From contig JAVIAB010000124.1 in the NCBI GenBank assembly GCA_032433765.1, positions 97,834,202 to 97,898,201 on the forward strand: DNA of 64,000 nt, given 5' to 3'. The notes below the pieces were generated by a model. That model made no database searches, had not been told where the DNA came from, and saw only the letters and a program-made list of their open reading frames with translations. Position 1 is the stretch's first letter. Every line of letters starts with the position of its first letter. The translations under genes were made by a program, and so were the position numbers. Shown here piece by piece: positions 53,548 to 63,545 of this stretch. This DNA comes from Megaustenia siamemsis. Lineage: Eukaryota; Mollusca; Gastropoda; Stylommatophora; Ariophantidae.

Positions 53548-56500
53548 AATGTAACATACACACAACAGTGCTCAGAGCCAAAATAATGGAGAAACAATCG
53601 CGTTCATACAGACATAATGTAAATAAAATTGCAACCATCAATATTTGCGGTATCAGAGACAAAGAAGAACAATTAATCGACGCAATGATAAAAAGAAGAA
53701 TCAAAATACTTGGAGTAGCAGACACAAGACTGAAGGAGAAACAAATAAGGAAAGCGTACATGAATTATACCATAATAAACTCAGGAGTTAACACCAACGA
53801 AGTAGCAAAACACGGAGTAGGATTCATTGTAGACCCAGAAACGTCCAAAAACATTATAGAAATACATCAACATTCAGAAAGGATAATTACCCTAAGAGTA
53901 ATAGAAAACAACGTCAATATAACATACATCCAAATATATGCACCTTGCAACAACAACGACGAAGAGAGCGAAGAATTCTACGAAACACTTAACGAAATCA
54001 TAAACAAAGTAAATAAGAACGAAGATCTACTGGTGATGGGGGATTTTAACGGGAGACCAGGAAAACGCAATTATGAGAAGTCCAAATATCTGGGCCCATT
54101 TGGAGATAACACAAATAGAAAGAACGAAAATGGCAACCGAATGCTTGAATTATGCAATCAACATGAATTATGCATAACTAACACTTTCTTTAAGCATAAA
54201 GACTCACAAATATACACATGGTATAAATGGAACGATAACAATTGTAAAAGTCAAATAGATTTCATCCTAGCGAGAACACAAAGGAAGAGTAAAATCAGAG
54301 ATAGCAGAGCGGTACCTAACATCACAAATGATACAGACCATAAAATGGTGCTAATAACCATCCAGAAAGCAAAACAAGACAACAAGAACCAATTGAAAAC
54401 AAGAAAACAATCCGAAAGGACAATAAAATTAAGCCAACTTAAAATAGAAGATAAAAAGAAAGAAATAGAAAAACAACTAGAAAACCAATTTAAACAACTA
54501 CCACAACAAATAACTACAGTAGATAACGAGTGGCTCATATTCAAAAAATCATTGACGAAAATAGCAACCACAATATGTGGAACGAAGCAAAGGAAGAAGG
54601 AGGGAAAGATGAGCACTCCATGGTGGAATGACATAGTCAAGAACGCCATAAAAAGAAAGAAAAAACTATACAAAATCTGGCTAAAAACTAAAAAGCCAAG
54701 CGATTATGATATATACACAATAGAAAGACGAGAAGTGAAGAAATTAATCAAAGAAGAAAAACATAAAGCATGGATAAAATTTGGCGAAATGATTAGTAAC
54801 AACCACAAATCAGCAACCAGAGATTTCTATAGAACAATTAAAGCCATAAGACAAAAGAAAGACAATTATGACCCAACTGAAATCATCAATGATAAACGAG
54901 GCCAAGCAATAACAAACAAAGCGCACATCTTAACGAGATGGAAAGAATATTTCGAAGAGCTTTTGAATGTAGAAACAGCGAGTCCAAAAACACACAAAAA
55001 GCAACTAATAGTTGGCGATAAAGAACCAAATATACTAATGGAAGAAATAGAACAAACATTACGACTAGCACCAAGAAACAAAGCCCCAGGAATCGATAAC
55101 ATCCCAGTAGAAATGCTAACAGCAGCGGGAGAGGCAGGATGTAAATGGCTACACAGAATATTCAACGCTGCATGGATACAACAGCAAGTCCCAGACGATT
55201 GGAAACAGTCCATTATATTACCAATATGGAAAAAGAAGGGCAGCAGAAGAGACTGCAACCAATATAGAGGAATATCGCTATTAAGCCACACAGGGAAGTT
55301 ATATGCCAAGATAGTTGAAAAAAGATTGAGACCAATCATAGACCCACAACTAAGCGATGCTCAGATGGGCTTCAGGAGGAACAGAGGTTGCACAGATGCC
55401 CTGTTTATCATAAAACAACTAGCGGAGAAAACAATAGAGCATAATAAAACACTGTATACAGCTTTTATTGACCAAGAAAAGGCGTTCGATAGGGTGGACA
55501 GGGAACAACTATGGTCCGTATTGCCCTTGTACGGAGTGAGTCACCACCTAGTAGAGATATGCAAGAGCCTCTATGAAAGTAGTCGCACTACAGTAAGATC
55601 TTCAGCAGGCTACTCTAAACACTTCACCATTAACTCCGGAGTAAGACAAGGCTGCGTGCTTTCCCCCTTACTTTTCATCACATATATGGGCAATATAAGC
55701 AAATTAGCATGCCCAATCAAAGGAAACATACCAACACGGATGACAACAAACGATAACACAGAAGAGAACGAAATATACGTACCAGAAAACAACAGAAGAG
55801 AGGAAGAAATAAATGAAATACTATTTGCAGACGACCAAGTTCTGATACATGAAACAACTGAGGACCTACAAGAACATATCAACAGGCTAAACAACACTTG
55901 TAAACAATACAACATGAAGATCAACATAAGCAAAACCGAAGTAATGGCAATAGCGAGAAAGGAAGAAAAACTAAACATCATAATAGATAATACATCTTTG
56001 AAGCAAGTTGACAATTTTAAATATCTGGGTAGCACGCTAACACAAGACAATAACCAAGAAACAGAGATAGATATAAGGTGTAACAAAGCATGCCAAGTTA
56101 TAGGCCAAGTATCAACACTATTGAAAAACAAAGCAATAACTACGGAAGCAAAAAGGGCAATATACAAATCAATTTTTCTACCAACTCTGTGCTATCACTG
56201 CCAGAATTGGACGCTGAACTCTAGAACAATAAGAAAGATAACGACCACAGAAATGAAATGTGTCAGAAGAATGACAGGAAACAGCTTAAGGGACAGAGTA
56301 AGAAACACTGACCTGAGGAAGAAACTCGAAATTGAACCAGCCATCGAATACATAAAGAAACAACAGATAAATTGGTTCGGCCACATAACAAGACAGAAAG
56401 AACTAACAATGAATCAAAGAGCCATAAACAAACGCTACGAAAACGTCAGATTAAGAGGAAGACCGAGAAAGAGATGGATAAAGGGAATACTAGAGTCACT

Positions 56501-56604
56501 AGGAGGGATAACATCAGAAGATGCCAATAGAAGAGCAAAGAATCGCAGATTGTTTCTCCCCTCGACGCCAACGGCAACAGAGGAAGGATAGAAGAAGAAG
56601 AGGA
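53548..56604 (+). mobile_element. RTE-A, full-length non-LTR retrotransposon with 10-bp TSD
   Basis: Flanked by the direct repeat agcactcgcc at 53538-53547 and 56605-56614. The unit is 3057 bp with a 38-nt leader, a single open frame, and a 3' end of only about 13 nt (aagaagaagagga) that forms a short GAA-type tail. One ORF coding endonuclease plus RT without RNase H, a minimal UTR and a short-repeat tail fit the RTE clade. At least seven 5'-truncated relatives lie in this window (22741, 23391, 28680, 32740, 49284, 58820 regions). Confidence 0.9.
53586..56591 (+). CDS. RTE-type endonuclease-reverse transcriptase (1001 aa)
   Basis: A single uninterrupted frame. The frame is open from an upstream ATG at 53466, but that lies outside the target duplication, so the ATG at 53586 is chosen. 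Apurinic-like endonuclease, residues about 10-255: ATINICGI, GVADTRLK (46; the usual catalytic Glu position reads Asp), YIQIYAPC, MGDFNGRPG (151-159), SQIDFIL (222-228) and DTDHKM (249-254). RT, about 480-830: RNKAPGIDN (500), CNQYRGISLL, MGFRRNRGCTDA (594-605), AFIDQEKAFDRVD with catalytic Asp629, SGVRQGCVLSP (684-694), LFADDQ with the catalytic Asp pair 749-750, and FKYLGSTL. C-terminal part: CVRRMTGNSLRDRVRN, QQINWFGHITRQ and RGRPRKRWIKGI. It would nick chromosomal DNA and copy its RNA there. The Glu-to-Asp change may be a family trait or may weaken the nuclease. Confidence 0.9.
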   Translation: MEKQSRSYRHNVNKIATINICGIRDKEEQLIDAMIKRRIKILGVADTRLKEKQIRKAYMNYTIINSGVNTNEVAKHGVGFIVDPETSKNIIEIHQHSERIITLRVIENNVNITYIQIYAPCNNNDEESEEFYETLNEIINKVNKNEDLLVMGDFNGRPGKRNYEKSKYLGPFGDNTNRKNENGNRMLELCNQHELCITNTFFKHKDSQIYTWYKWNDNNCKSQIDFILARTQRKSKIRDSRAVPNITNDTDHKMVLITIQKAKQDNKNQLKTRKQSERTIKLSQLKIEDKKKEIEKQLENQFKQLPQQITTVDNEWLIFKKSLTKIATTICGTKQRKKEGKMSTPWWNDIVKNAIKRKKKLYKIWLKTKKPSDYDIYTIERREVKKLIKEEKHKAWIKFGEMISNNHKSATRDFYRTIKAIRQKKDNYDPTEIINDKRGQAITNKAHILTRWKEYFEELLNVETASPKTHKKQLIVGDKEPNILMEEIEQTLRLAPRNKAPGIDNIPVEMLTAAGEAGCKWLHRIFNAAWIQQQVPDDWKQSIILPIWKKKGSRRDCNQYRGISLLSHTGKLYAKIVEKRLRPIIDPQLSDAQMGFRRNRGCTDALFIIKQLAEKTIEHNKTLYTAFIDQEKAFDRVDREQLWSVLPLYGVSHHLVEICKSLYESSRTTVRSSAGYSKHFTINSGVRQGCVLSPLLFITYMGNISKLACPIKGNIPTRMTTNDNTEENEIYVPENNRREEEINEILFADDQVLIHETTEDLQEHINRLNNTCKQYNMKINISKTEVMAIARKEEKLNIIIDNTSLKQVDNFKYLGSTLTQDNNQETEIDIRCNKACQVIGQVSTLLKNKAITTEAKRAIYKSIFLPTLCYHCQNWTLNSRTIRKITTTEMKCVRRMTGNSLRDRVRNTDLRKKLEIEPAIEYIKKQQINWFGHITRQKELTMNQRAINKRYENVRLRGRPRKRWIKGILESLGGITSEDANRRAKNRRLFLPSTPTATEEG

Positions 56605-56772
56605 AGCACTCGCCTTTCATTGCCAGCCGATGAACACCCATACTTCTCCATACAGTCTGGACCACACCGGCATTCCGCAAAGGACAAACATGTTTAAGTG
56701 AATGAACTTCATTTTGCCCTGCACATTTGGTTGTCTTATTCACCATCAGTTCTAAAGAAAAAAATCTTCTAA

Positions 56773-56878
56773 GTCTAAATCTAATCTAATCTAATCTAAT
56801 CTAATCTAATCTAATCTAATCTAATCTAATCTAATCTAATCTAATCTAATCTAATCTAATCTAATCTAATCTAATCTA
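56773..56878 (+). repeat. (CTAAT)n microsatellite, left part
   Basis: About 21 perfect ctaat units, interrupted at a TA by the mariner insertion. The array resumes at 58210 as taatctaatct for a few units. Confidence 0.97.
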
Positions 56879-58209
56879 CGTAGGGAGGTCAAAAAGTAAT
56901 GCACACCAATTTTTTTCTCGGCTAAAAATAAAGATAGGAATATGAAATTTTGCACACTTGGAATATGACATGTTCCAATTATGTGCACCAAATTGCACAG
57001 CATTCTGAAAAATATTACGCAATCTATGAACCGTTAAAATGGAGCTTGTCAACAATGTCCGTTACAAACAGCGAATTGTCATAGAATTTCTGGTTGCGGA
57101 GAAAGAAACTGTGGCAAACATTCATAAACGACTGTGTGCAGTGTACAAATGTTCTGCAGTCGATAGGAGCACAGATAGTCGCTGGGTTCAGAGAATTAAA
57201 GCTGCAGAATGTGTACGAGTGGAGCTGCATGATTTACCGCGTTCTGGACGTGTTGCCTCGGCTACCAGCACAGACATGTTAAACCGGGCTGATGCCATTA
57301 TTCGTAAGGATAGGCGTATCACTAGTCAGCAATTGGCATTACAGCTTACAGTCAGCAAGGGAAGTGCAATCGCAATTTTTAAAACTCTCGGATATTCAAA
57401 GATTTGCGCTCGACGGGTTCCTCGGTGCCTAACAAATGATCACAGAGTTCAAAGGAAAACATTCTGTTCTGAATTGTTGGAGCGTTTCGGTGTTGAGGGA
57501 GAAATGTTTTTGTCAAAAATTGTTACCGGTGACGAAACGTGGGCACATTATTATGAGCCTGAAACAAAAATGCAGTCAATGGAATGGCATCATCTGCAGT
57601 CACCAAAAAGAAAAAAATTCAAAACATCTCCATCAGCCGGAAAGGTGATGATCACTGTCTTCTGGGACATTGATGGTGTGATTCTTGTTGATGTAATGAC
57701 AAGAGGTGAGACAATCAACTCGACAGCTTACATCAATACGCTGACAAAGCTAAAAAATCGGTTCCACAGAGTTCGGCATAATAAGCCATCTGCAGATGTG
57801 TTGCTTCAACATGACAATGCACGCCCTCACACAAGTCTGGTAACACGGGATGCAATCAACAAATTTGGTTGGACTGTACTGCCCCAAACTCCTTACAGCC
57901 CTGATCTGGCTCCCTCAGATTTCCATCTGTTTGGACCACTCAAAAAATTCCTGCGTGGGACACACTTTGACAATGATGAGGATGTGATCCGTGCAGTTAA
58001 AAAATGGCTACGCGAGCAGGACAAAACTTGGTACAAACGAGGCATTCATGACCTAGTTTCGCGTTGGCGTAAGGCAATACGGAGATTATGTTGACAAATA
58101 GGTAGTGTCAAGGGGATGTTTAGCTACAATCTGTGAAAATTTCACACATTTTGCCCGAATAGTTTTCGAGAAAAAAAGTGGTGTGCATTACTTTTTGACC
58201 TCCCTTCAG
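56879..58209 (+). mobile_element. Full-length mariner transposon with TIRs and TA duplication
   Basis: A 1331-bp element. Terminal inverted repeats start cgtAGGGAGGTCAAAAAG on the left and read ctgaAGGGAGGTCAAAAAG from the right. They stay identical for about 38 bp apart from one mismatch, up to a shared tttttttctcg. TA flanks both ends (56877-56878 and 58210-58211), and removing the element restores the surrounding ctaat register. Size, TIR length, TA target and a DD34D transposase fit the mariner group of Tc1/mariner. Confidence 0.95.
57039..58094 (+). CDS. Mariner transposase (DD34D), 351 aa
   Basis: Catalyses cut-and-paste movement by binding the flanking TIRs and cutting at TA. The N-terminal half (about 1-115) holds the paired helix-turn-helix DNA-binding region (QRIVIEFLVAEKETVANIHK, DRSTDSRWV, then RRITSQQLALQL). 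The linker motif reads RRVPRCLT (125-132), where relatives have W at the second position of a WVPH-type motif. Catalytic triad: Asp165 in VTGDETWAHYY, Asp259 in QHDNARPHTS and Asp294 in SPDLAPSDFHLF, with 34 residues between the last two. Length equals the family norm (about 345-350). The frame is intact, the start sits 160 bp inside the left TIR, and the stop is 115 bp before the right end. Asp in STDSRWV and Arg126 are unusual and might impair activity. Similar transposases are often annotated in animals as SETMAR- or GVQW-like. Confidence 0.95.
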   Translation: MELVNNVRYKQRIVIEFLVAEKETVANIHKRLCAVYKCSAVDRSTDSRWVQRIKAAECVRVELHDLPRSGRVASATSTDMLNRADAIIRKDRRITSQQLALQLTVSKGSAIAIFKTLGYSKICARRVPRCLTNDHRVQRKTFCSELLERFGVEGEMFLSKIVTGDETWAHYYEPETKMQSMEWHHLQSPKRKKFKTSPSAGKVMITVFWDIDGVILVDVMTRGETINSTAYINTLTKLKNRFHRVRHNKPSADVLLQHDNARPHTSLVTRDAINKFGWTVLPQTPYSPDLAPSDFHLFGPLKKFLRGTHFDNDEDVIRAVKKWLREQDKTWYKRGIHDLVSRWRKAIRRLC

Positions 58210-58234
58210 TAATCTAATCTAATTCTAAATCTAA

Positions 58235-58705
58235 TTCTAAATGAAAAATATCTTATGTAACAAATATGTGTCAATAGAAGTGAGAAATAAGAGTTCATCG
58301 GTGCTATATAGAACCAATTCTGACCTATGGAAGCGAATCATGGAAAATGGACAAACAAATGAAAAGAGGAGATAGGATTTCTCAGAAGAATGTTGGAAGT
58401 TCCCTGGACAGCTAAAAAGACCAATGAAGAAATTCTCAAAAAGGGTACTCCTAAAAAACATCAGAAAAAAACAATCAACAATTTTTGGGCACATCATGAG
58501 AAGAGGAAAGTTGGAATACTTGGTTACAACTAGCAAAATAAAAGGAAAGAGAGATCGTGGACGACAAAGAGAGAAAATACTGGATAGCTGGGTGTCATGG
58601 CATGGAAAACAGTCAACAACAGAACTGATACGATGTACCATAGATAGACGATTGTGGAAGGACATGATCGCCTACGCCATCCGGTATGGCACATGATGAT
58701 GATAA
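58235..58705 (+). pseudogene. RTE-B LINE 3' end
   Basis: Reads NILCNKYVSIEVRNK, YREPILTYGSESWKMDKQMK (frame-broken), RRMLEVPWTAKKTNEEIL, LKNIRKKQSTIFGHIMRRGK, GKRDRGRQREKILDSWVSWH and RRLWKDMIAYAIRYGT then stop, with a gatgatgataataat tail. The best-preserved RTE-B ending here. Confidence 0.9.
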
Positions 58706-58819
58706 TAATTCTAAGTCTTCTCTTACAAAATACGTGGGTTACCTTATATTAAAGACAAACGATAGAAAAAAAAAAAGAAACAATAACTTTCTTTACTGCA
58801 TTTTCCCATTACTGGGCTC

Positions 58820-59595
58820 TGCCGTTGAGACTTATCTTCTTTCCTTCCTCATTTACCTTTCAGCGTCGAGGGGAGATATAATTTGCGGTCCTTTGCTCTT
58901 CTGTTCGCCTCTGCTGCTGTTATGTTTCTTAGTGTTTCTAATATTCCGTCAATCCACCTTTTTCGTGGTCGACCATTGGATCTGCTGTTCTTGCAACGTT
59001 TATTGAAGGCTCGTTGCGTTGTGTTTTGATCTTTCTGCTTAAAAACGTGGCCAAACTATCTTAACTGTTGTTTCTTTATATATTCTATAGCAGGGATTAT
59101 TCATAGCTTATTTCTTAATTCTTAATTTCTTATCTTATCTCTCAGACTGCTTGCAGCAATTCATCTAACACGTTTCATCTAAGTAGAGGTTATTTTTCTT
59201 GTTGTTCTTGCATCTAGGGTCCAGGTCTGGTATTGGTAGCATAACGTTGGGATGAAGATTGTATTGTACAGTGCTCGTTTTGCCTCTAGCGTTATTTCCT
59301 TGTTGGACAATAGTGGCGATACCTGTCCAATGATTTGACAAGCGTTAATGCATCTTGAGTCTATTTCTGCTGTTTGTAAATTGTCGTTTGTCACAAGATT
59401 TCCTAGGTATTTAAATTCCTCTACTTGTTTTAGTTGCCTGCCTTCTATAGTTATGTTGATGTTCTGTTTTTCTTTTCCGATACTCATGACTTCTGTTTTG
59501 TTAATGTTCATTTTCGTGTTGTATTTTGTGCCTGTGCTGTGGAGTTTATTTAAGTGTTCTTGTAGGTCTTCTATTTTTTCACGTAATCGTCAGCA
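58820..59595 (-). pseudogene. RTE-A-related LINE 3' half
   Basis: The minus-strand frame 59511-59179 reads MNINKTEVMSIGKEKQNINI, RQLKQVEEFKYLGNLVTNDN, CINACQIIGQVSPLLSNKEI and LCYQYQTWTLDARTTRKITS. It continues in another frame through the GNSLRD and GRP regions to 58830. The 59560-59600 end covers the ADD-proximal region. It is a sister subfamily of the intact element: about half of the visible residues match. Confidence 0.85.
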
Positions 59596-59914
59596 AATAG
59601 AAGCTCGCTGATCTGCTCTGTCTCTGATGGGTTGGCTAACTTGCATTTGCTGAGACTTATAGGATAACGATAATAATAAATGAAAAATATGGCGAAAGGG
59701 AAACTTTGGAGACGACATATCAACGAATAAAGGGTGGGGGTGGGGGGGGGGTGGAGTAGGGAGACGGTCGGTATGCTTGGAACAGTCTGAGGAGAAAGCA
59801 AAATAAAGTACAGAGGGAAAAAAAAATATACGGCCCGAACCAGGATTGAACTCGTCCGCCTCAGCATAGTGCCTTGGAACTATAGTCTTGCACGCACACT
59901 ATGTTGCTTAGCTG
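59596..59914. other. Spacer with G-rich tract
   Basis: ggtgggggtggggggggggt at about 59732-59751. No gene. Confidence 0.5.
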
Positions 59915-60060
59915 GCAGTGTGTTGAAATGCAGGTCAGCCGCGACAAGACGCTGTGCCGAGCAGTACGGATCCTACTTCGGCTGTCTATTGTTTCCGTTG
60001 TTGATGTGTGAATTTTTTGCAATCGTTGTAAACATATGTGATCACCCGAAATTAGTCTTT
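59915..60060 (+). mobile_element. SINE-3 copy 3 (diverged)
   Basis: gcgacaagacgctgtgccga, gcagtacggatcctacttcg and ttgcaatcgttgtaaacata, in SINE-3 order. Confidence 0.55.
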
Positions 60061-60799
60061 GTATTATTTTTTCCCATCGTTCTATAAAGCGTCCTGAGGT
60101 AACGCAATCATCCAACCTACAGGAAGCGTGCCAGGTACATTTTTTTTTTACAGGAACCCCTATTGAAACCCGATAAAACACGAAGGGTTCATGACTAAAT
60201 TACTCGGTTATAAAAACTGACTTCAAATCTTTTTGCATTCATTACACGTTTCCACTCTGTCGCAGCTTTTTTGTGTTTTCTCCTTTATCTACCGCGACAC
60301 TCATAAATTTGCCCCGACACGCATAAATTAGACTCGGCACATTGTAGAACGACACTTGTACATCATTAATGAAATCACATTAAACTCCCGATCTCTAGAT
60401 AGTTACGGTAATCCTTGTGTTGCATAATATCTTTGTAACATTATGTTTATGTCACCTACTTCCGGTGCTTAAACTTTTAATCCCGCAGTAAATAATCTGT
60501 TGCGCTTCAACCGAGATACACGAGATATCTGCTATATGCACGTGTTTATAAGCACGTTTTGTTCTTCTTGATGATTCTGTTTTATTGTTTCCCGTTAAGT
60601 CCGCAATCTGTTGGAATATTAGCAGATTATTCAAATTAACAAGATCCTCTTACTTTAAGAAGTTTACAGCAGGAAACCCGCGAAAGACATAGTAATTGAG
60701 ATGTCAATCAAATGGCTGTAAACATCCGAATTTGTGTCGTTTTCTGAACTATGGCTTGAGACAGATGACGACACGGAAAACAACCTAAGCTTATTCTTC
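60061..60799. other. No gene recognised
   Basis: Spacer of about 0.7 kb. Short frames have no motif. Confidence 0.4.
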
Positions 60800-61085
60800 A
60801 ACACCATCATTAAGTACTGTGCCTGCTGGTGTACGTGATGACATCTCACCACAACTTTTTATCTCAATAATTTGCCAGTTCTGTTCTCGATTCTCTATCC
60901 AACCTTTCTCTTAAACTGACGCATCTTGTCTGTTTTTCCTCCCATTTGTCTTCTTCCTTCAATTTCTCCAGCTACCACGATATATTTCAACCTTCCCTTC
61001 TCATTAGATGGCTCAGAAGTTATGATTGCTTCCTCCCTTTGTACGAAATAAGCTTTCTTTCTTTCTTCTTTGGCACGAGCAGAAA
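60800..61085 (-). pseudogene. RTE-B' LINE 3' end, diverged
   Basis: catcattaagtactgtgcct, gctggtgtacgtgatgacat, ctcaccacaactttttatct and tctcttaaactgacgcatct match the tail-proximal order of the copies at 2630 and 63720. Confidence 0.75.
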
Positions 61086-61089
61086 TGCC

Positions 61090-62275
61090 GCGACATATCA
61101 GTGGTTAGTGACCTGGACTACAAAGGACAAGTTCGATCCTTATCGACTGCTACCGGATTCACTCAGCCGCCAAAGCGATGTTGTACGCCGGCAACAGTCC
61201 AGTTTTGACAAATCAAGTGTTGTGAATGCGACCTTCCAACGTCTAGGCTTGATCTGCGCTTTACGTCACATAGGTGCTGTTCCTGGCCGTTGTTGGAATT
61301 CCTTGACGCAATTTATTTCCACGTTACTTATCAATGTAAACTACTTTGTCAGCCGCAGTTTTATCTCTTTACGGAATTTGCACAGTGTTTTGTTCATCTT
61401 AGGTGGCTTTTACTAGAGTAATCAGAAATCGAAAGGGAGCTAAATTGTGTGTACGACTTTTTTGTGTGTGCTACGTCATCATAATGGTTCATTGTATATC
61501 CCTAGACTCTAGACCACCCGTACGCTAATCTTACGGTCGGTTGTTTGATGTGCGACGGGGATAATCTGACGACTAGCTGTGTCTATATGTTCGGAATTGG
61601 AGTCAACAACGATGGTCTAACATCATCAAGCTCTCTACATTTTTTTAAAATATGACGATCATCATTTTCAAGAGGACGTGAACTCCCGGCACATGGTGGA
61701 TAGGCGGCGGGAACAATTGAAGGCTATGCATGAAAAGTGTTCCTTGTTGCAGTTTCCTCATATTCCAAGTCCGGCTTGTTGCAGGAGCTACTGAGTTAAG
61801 TACTCTGTGCACACCGTGAGCTGTGTGTCTCATCCGTTTTGATCATGTTTCGATATTCCGCTTGTTTACGATGAATGATGATATCGTATGACAGGGAAAG
61901 GTTGGCTGTGTTCACTTTCAGCGCGGTTTCGCCTTATGTCTTTTGGCGTGTGCTGAGACTGCTACGATGGGGGCTACAGTTACCTTTCTTTGTTTGGGAG
62001 ATGAAATTTGGATAATTACACTGGCACGGGCGGTTGAGCAATTATAGATTTTAATTCGTTTGCAGTGATACCGGGGCCTTCCATAACCAAACAACCAAAT
62101 CACTCAGCCTTAAATGGGTACCGGATATTTTTCTGAGAAAGTAACGCGGCACGGGCGTAATACTGACCACATTACCCACAAAATCATGTGCCGAAAGTCT
62201 GTAAAAATTAAGGCCACTAGCACCATGTTTCTAATACGCCATTTGGCGTGATGGGCACTTTACTTTGTTTTTTTT
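61090..62275 (+). mobile_element. SINE-1 split by Rep-X
   Basis: 5' half at 61090-61168 (acatatcagtggttagtgac, gttcgatccttatcgactg, accggattcactcagcc). 3' half at 62101-62275 (cactcagccttaaatgggta, gtaatactgaccacattacc, cgccatttggcgtgatgggc). Rep-X lies exactly between them. Confidence 0.85.
61169..62100 (+). mobile_element. Rep-X copy 5, complete, 9-bp TSD
   Basis: A 932-bp insertion in SINE-1 with the direct repeat cactcagcc at 61160-61168 and 62101-62109. There are no terminal inverted repeats and no TG...CA ends. The right end carries a short ccaaacaaccaaa tail, so retroposition is the likely route. Near 61520-61610 one frame gives NLTVGCLMCDGDNLTTSCVY and MFGIGVNNDGLTSSSSL. The rest is non-coding, with 3' UTR character. 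Confidence 0.8.
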
Positions 62276-62439
62276 TTAATTTGCGAACATAAAAACAAAT
62301 ATACAAACGATGTCTGTCTATTTTAAAAAAAATACAGATAAAAAATATATTCTAGAATTGTGGTGGCCAGCTTATACTATATTCTCGAGTAAGCATGCGT
62401 GAAAAACATTGTGATAGCAACTATTTTAGCTTCCTTTGC

Positions 62440-62580
62440 TGGCAGTGTGCTGTAATGCAGGTATCTTGTGGCAAGGCGATGTTCGAGAAGTATGGGCTTG
62501 ATCCTACTTCGTGACGTCTGTTGTTCTTTGTGTTTACTGTTGATTATTTGTGGATTTTGCGAGTGTTAAAAAACATACCT
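62440..62580 (+). mobile_element. SINE-3 copy 4
   Basis: ttgtggcaaggcgatgttcg, gaagtatgggcttgatccta and tactgttgattatttgtgga, with a cgagtgttaaaaaacatacc end, in SINE-3 order. Confidence 0.6.
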
Positions 62581-62672
62581 TCACATTAAAAATACCTTTA
62601 CATTAAACATACCTTTACCTTAATAAATATACCTTTACATTAAACATTCATTTACATGAAATATACCTTCAC
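62573..62672 (+). repeat. 17-bp tandem repeat, left part
   Basis: acataccttcacattaa-like units. The array resumes at 63014-63090 beyond the RTE-E insertion. Confidence 0.85.
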
Positions 62673-62679
62673 ATTGATG

Positions 62680-63013
62680 CTTACACAGAATAAAGGCATG
62701 GAAATAGCAGGACAAAATCACTGACATAGAATTATGGAAATGTATCAGTCAAATACCAGTGGATAAAGAGATACAGCGAAGACGATGGCGCTGGATAGGA
62801 CACACACTACCGAATCCAACTGAGTATTACAAAACAGGCCCTTTTTTGGAATCCCCAGGGAAAAAGACAAAGAATTCTTGGAGAAGACAGATACAAGCAA
62901 ATATGAGGATGATGGGGAAGACATAGAACGATCTTAAAAGAATGGCAAGAAACAGAACGGCTTGGAAAGTGTTTCTTGAACCTATACTCCACAAGGAACT
63001 GAAAGGTAGAAGA
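62680..63013 (+). pseudogene. RTE-E LINE 3' end inserted in a 17-bp array
   Basis: ISQIPVDKEIQRRRWRWIGH, then frame breaks, NSWRRQIQANMRMMGKT, a stop and ARNRTAWKVFLEPILH. It is followed by gaaggtagaag and the resumed array (ataccttcagattaaacat), so ataccttca may be the target duplication. Confidence 0.75.
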
Positions 63014-63139
63014 TACCTTCAGATTAAACATACCTTCACAGTAAACATACCTTCACATTAAACATACATTCACAGTAAACATACGTTTCATCCAATAATA
63101 TTCGTTGATCTGTCGCTTCGGAAGTTTTTGTTTGTAATG

Positions 63140-63330
63140 CTTGCTTGCGTTCGCCCGATGACTAAAGTATTCTAGAGTATTCTAGTAGAGTACAGAATTA
63201 CTCTTCATTATCCGCCCTTAAAAGGACGTTAAGTGGGTGTGTCTGCGTTGTATTGTAGTTTATAGTATAACTGTGATATTTGCGCCTTCCGACCCAACAC
63301 ATCCGATTTCAGCACGTTCGTTTGTAATAA
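63140..63330 (+). repeat. Rep-Z 5' part
   Basis: gcgttcgcccgatgactaaa, gcccttaaaaggacgttaag, tgggtgtgtctgcgttgtat, ttgcgccttccgacccaac and acatccgatttcagcac, as at 46990-47130. Confidence 0.65.
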
Positions 63331-63415
63331 TATTCATTTACTATTATTTGTCTTTTTTTTTTTTAAATAGTCAGCACTAGTGAATGTTAATACTTTAAAA
63401 AAAAAGAAGAAAAAA

Positions 63416-63545
63416 AGTGATATGTTGACAGCTTTACGTGGTAATGGACAAAACAAAAGTTGAAGTTCCAGCTGAAGGCCTACTTGGCTAAAACGTCGAC
63501 TTTTGTTTTGACCATTACCACGTAAAGCTGTCAACATACCACTTG
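63416..63545. repeat. Long inverted repeat (arms about 48 bp)
   Basis: The left arm (about 63418-63464: tgatatgttgacagctttac, gtggtaatggacaaaacaaa, agttga) and right arm (about 63495-63543: tcgacttttgttttgaccat, taccacgtaaagctgtcaac, atacca) are near-perfect complements. The spacer of about 30 nt contains gctgaaggcctacttggct. Flanking A-rich and T-rich runs extend the pairing. The right arm plus spacer is the SINE-4 tail. Confidence 0.9.

Noticed and set aside
56773..56878. Telomeric repeat
   Set aside because: The unit is the pentanucleotide CTAAT, not TTAGGG, and the tract is internal and short.
61169..62100. Rep-X as a solo LTR
   Set aside because: The duplication is 9 bp rather than 4-6, there are no TG...CA ends, and there is a short-repeat 3' tail.
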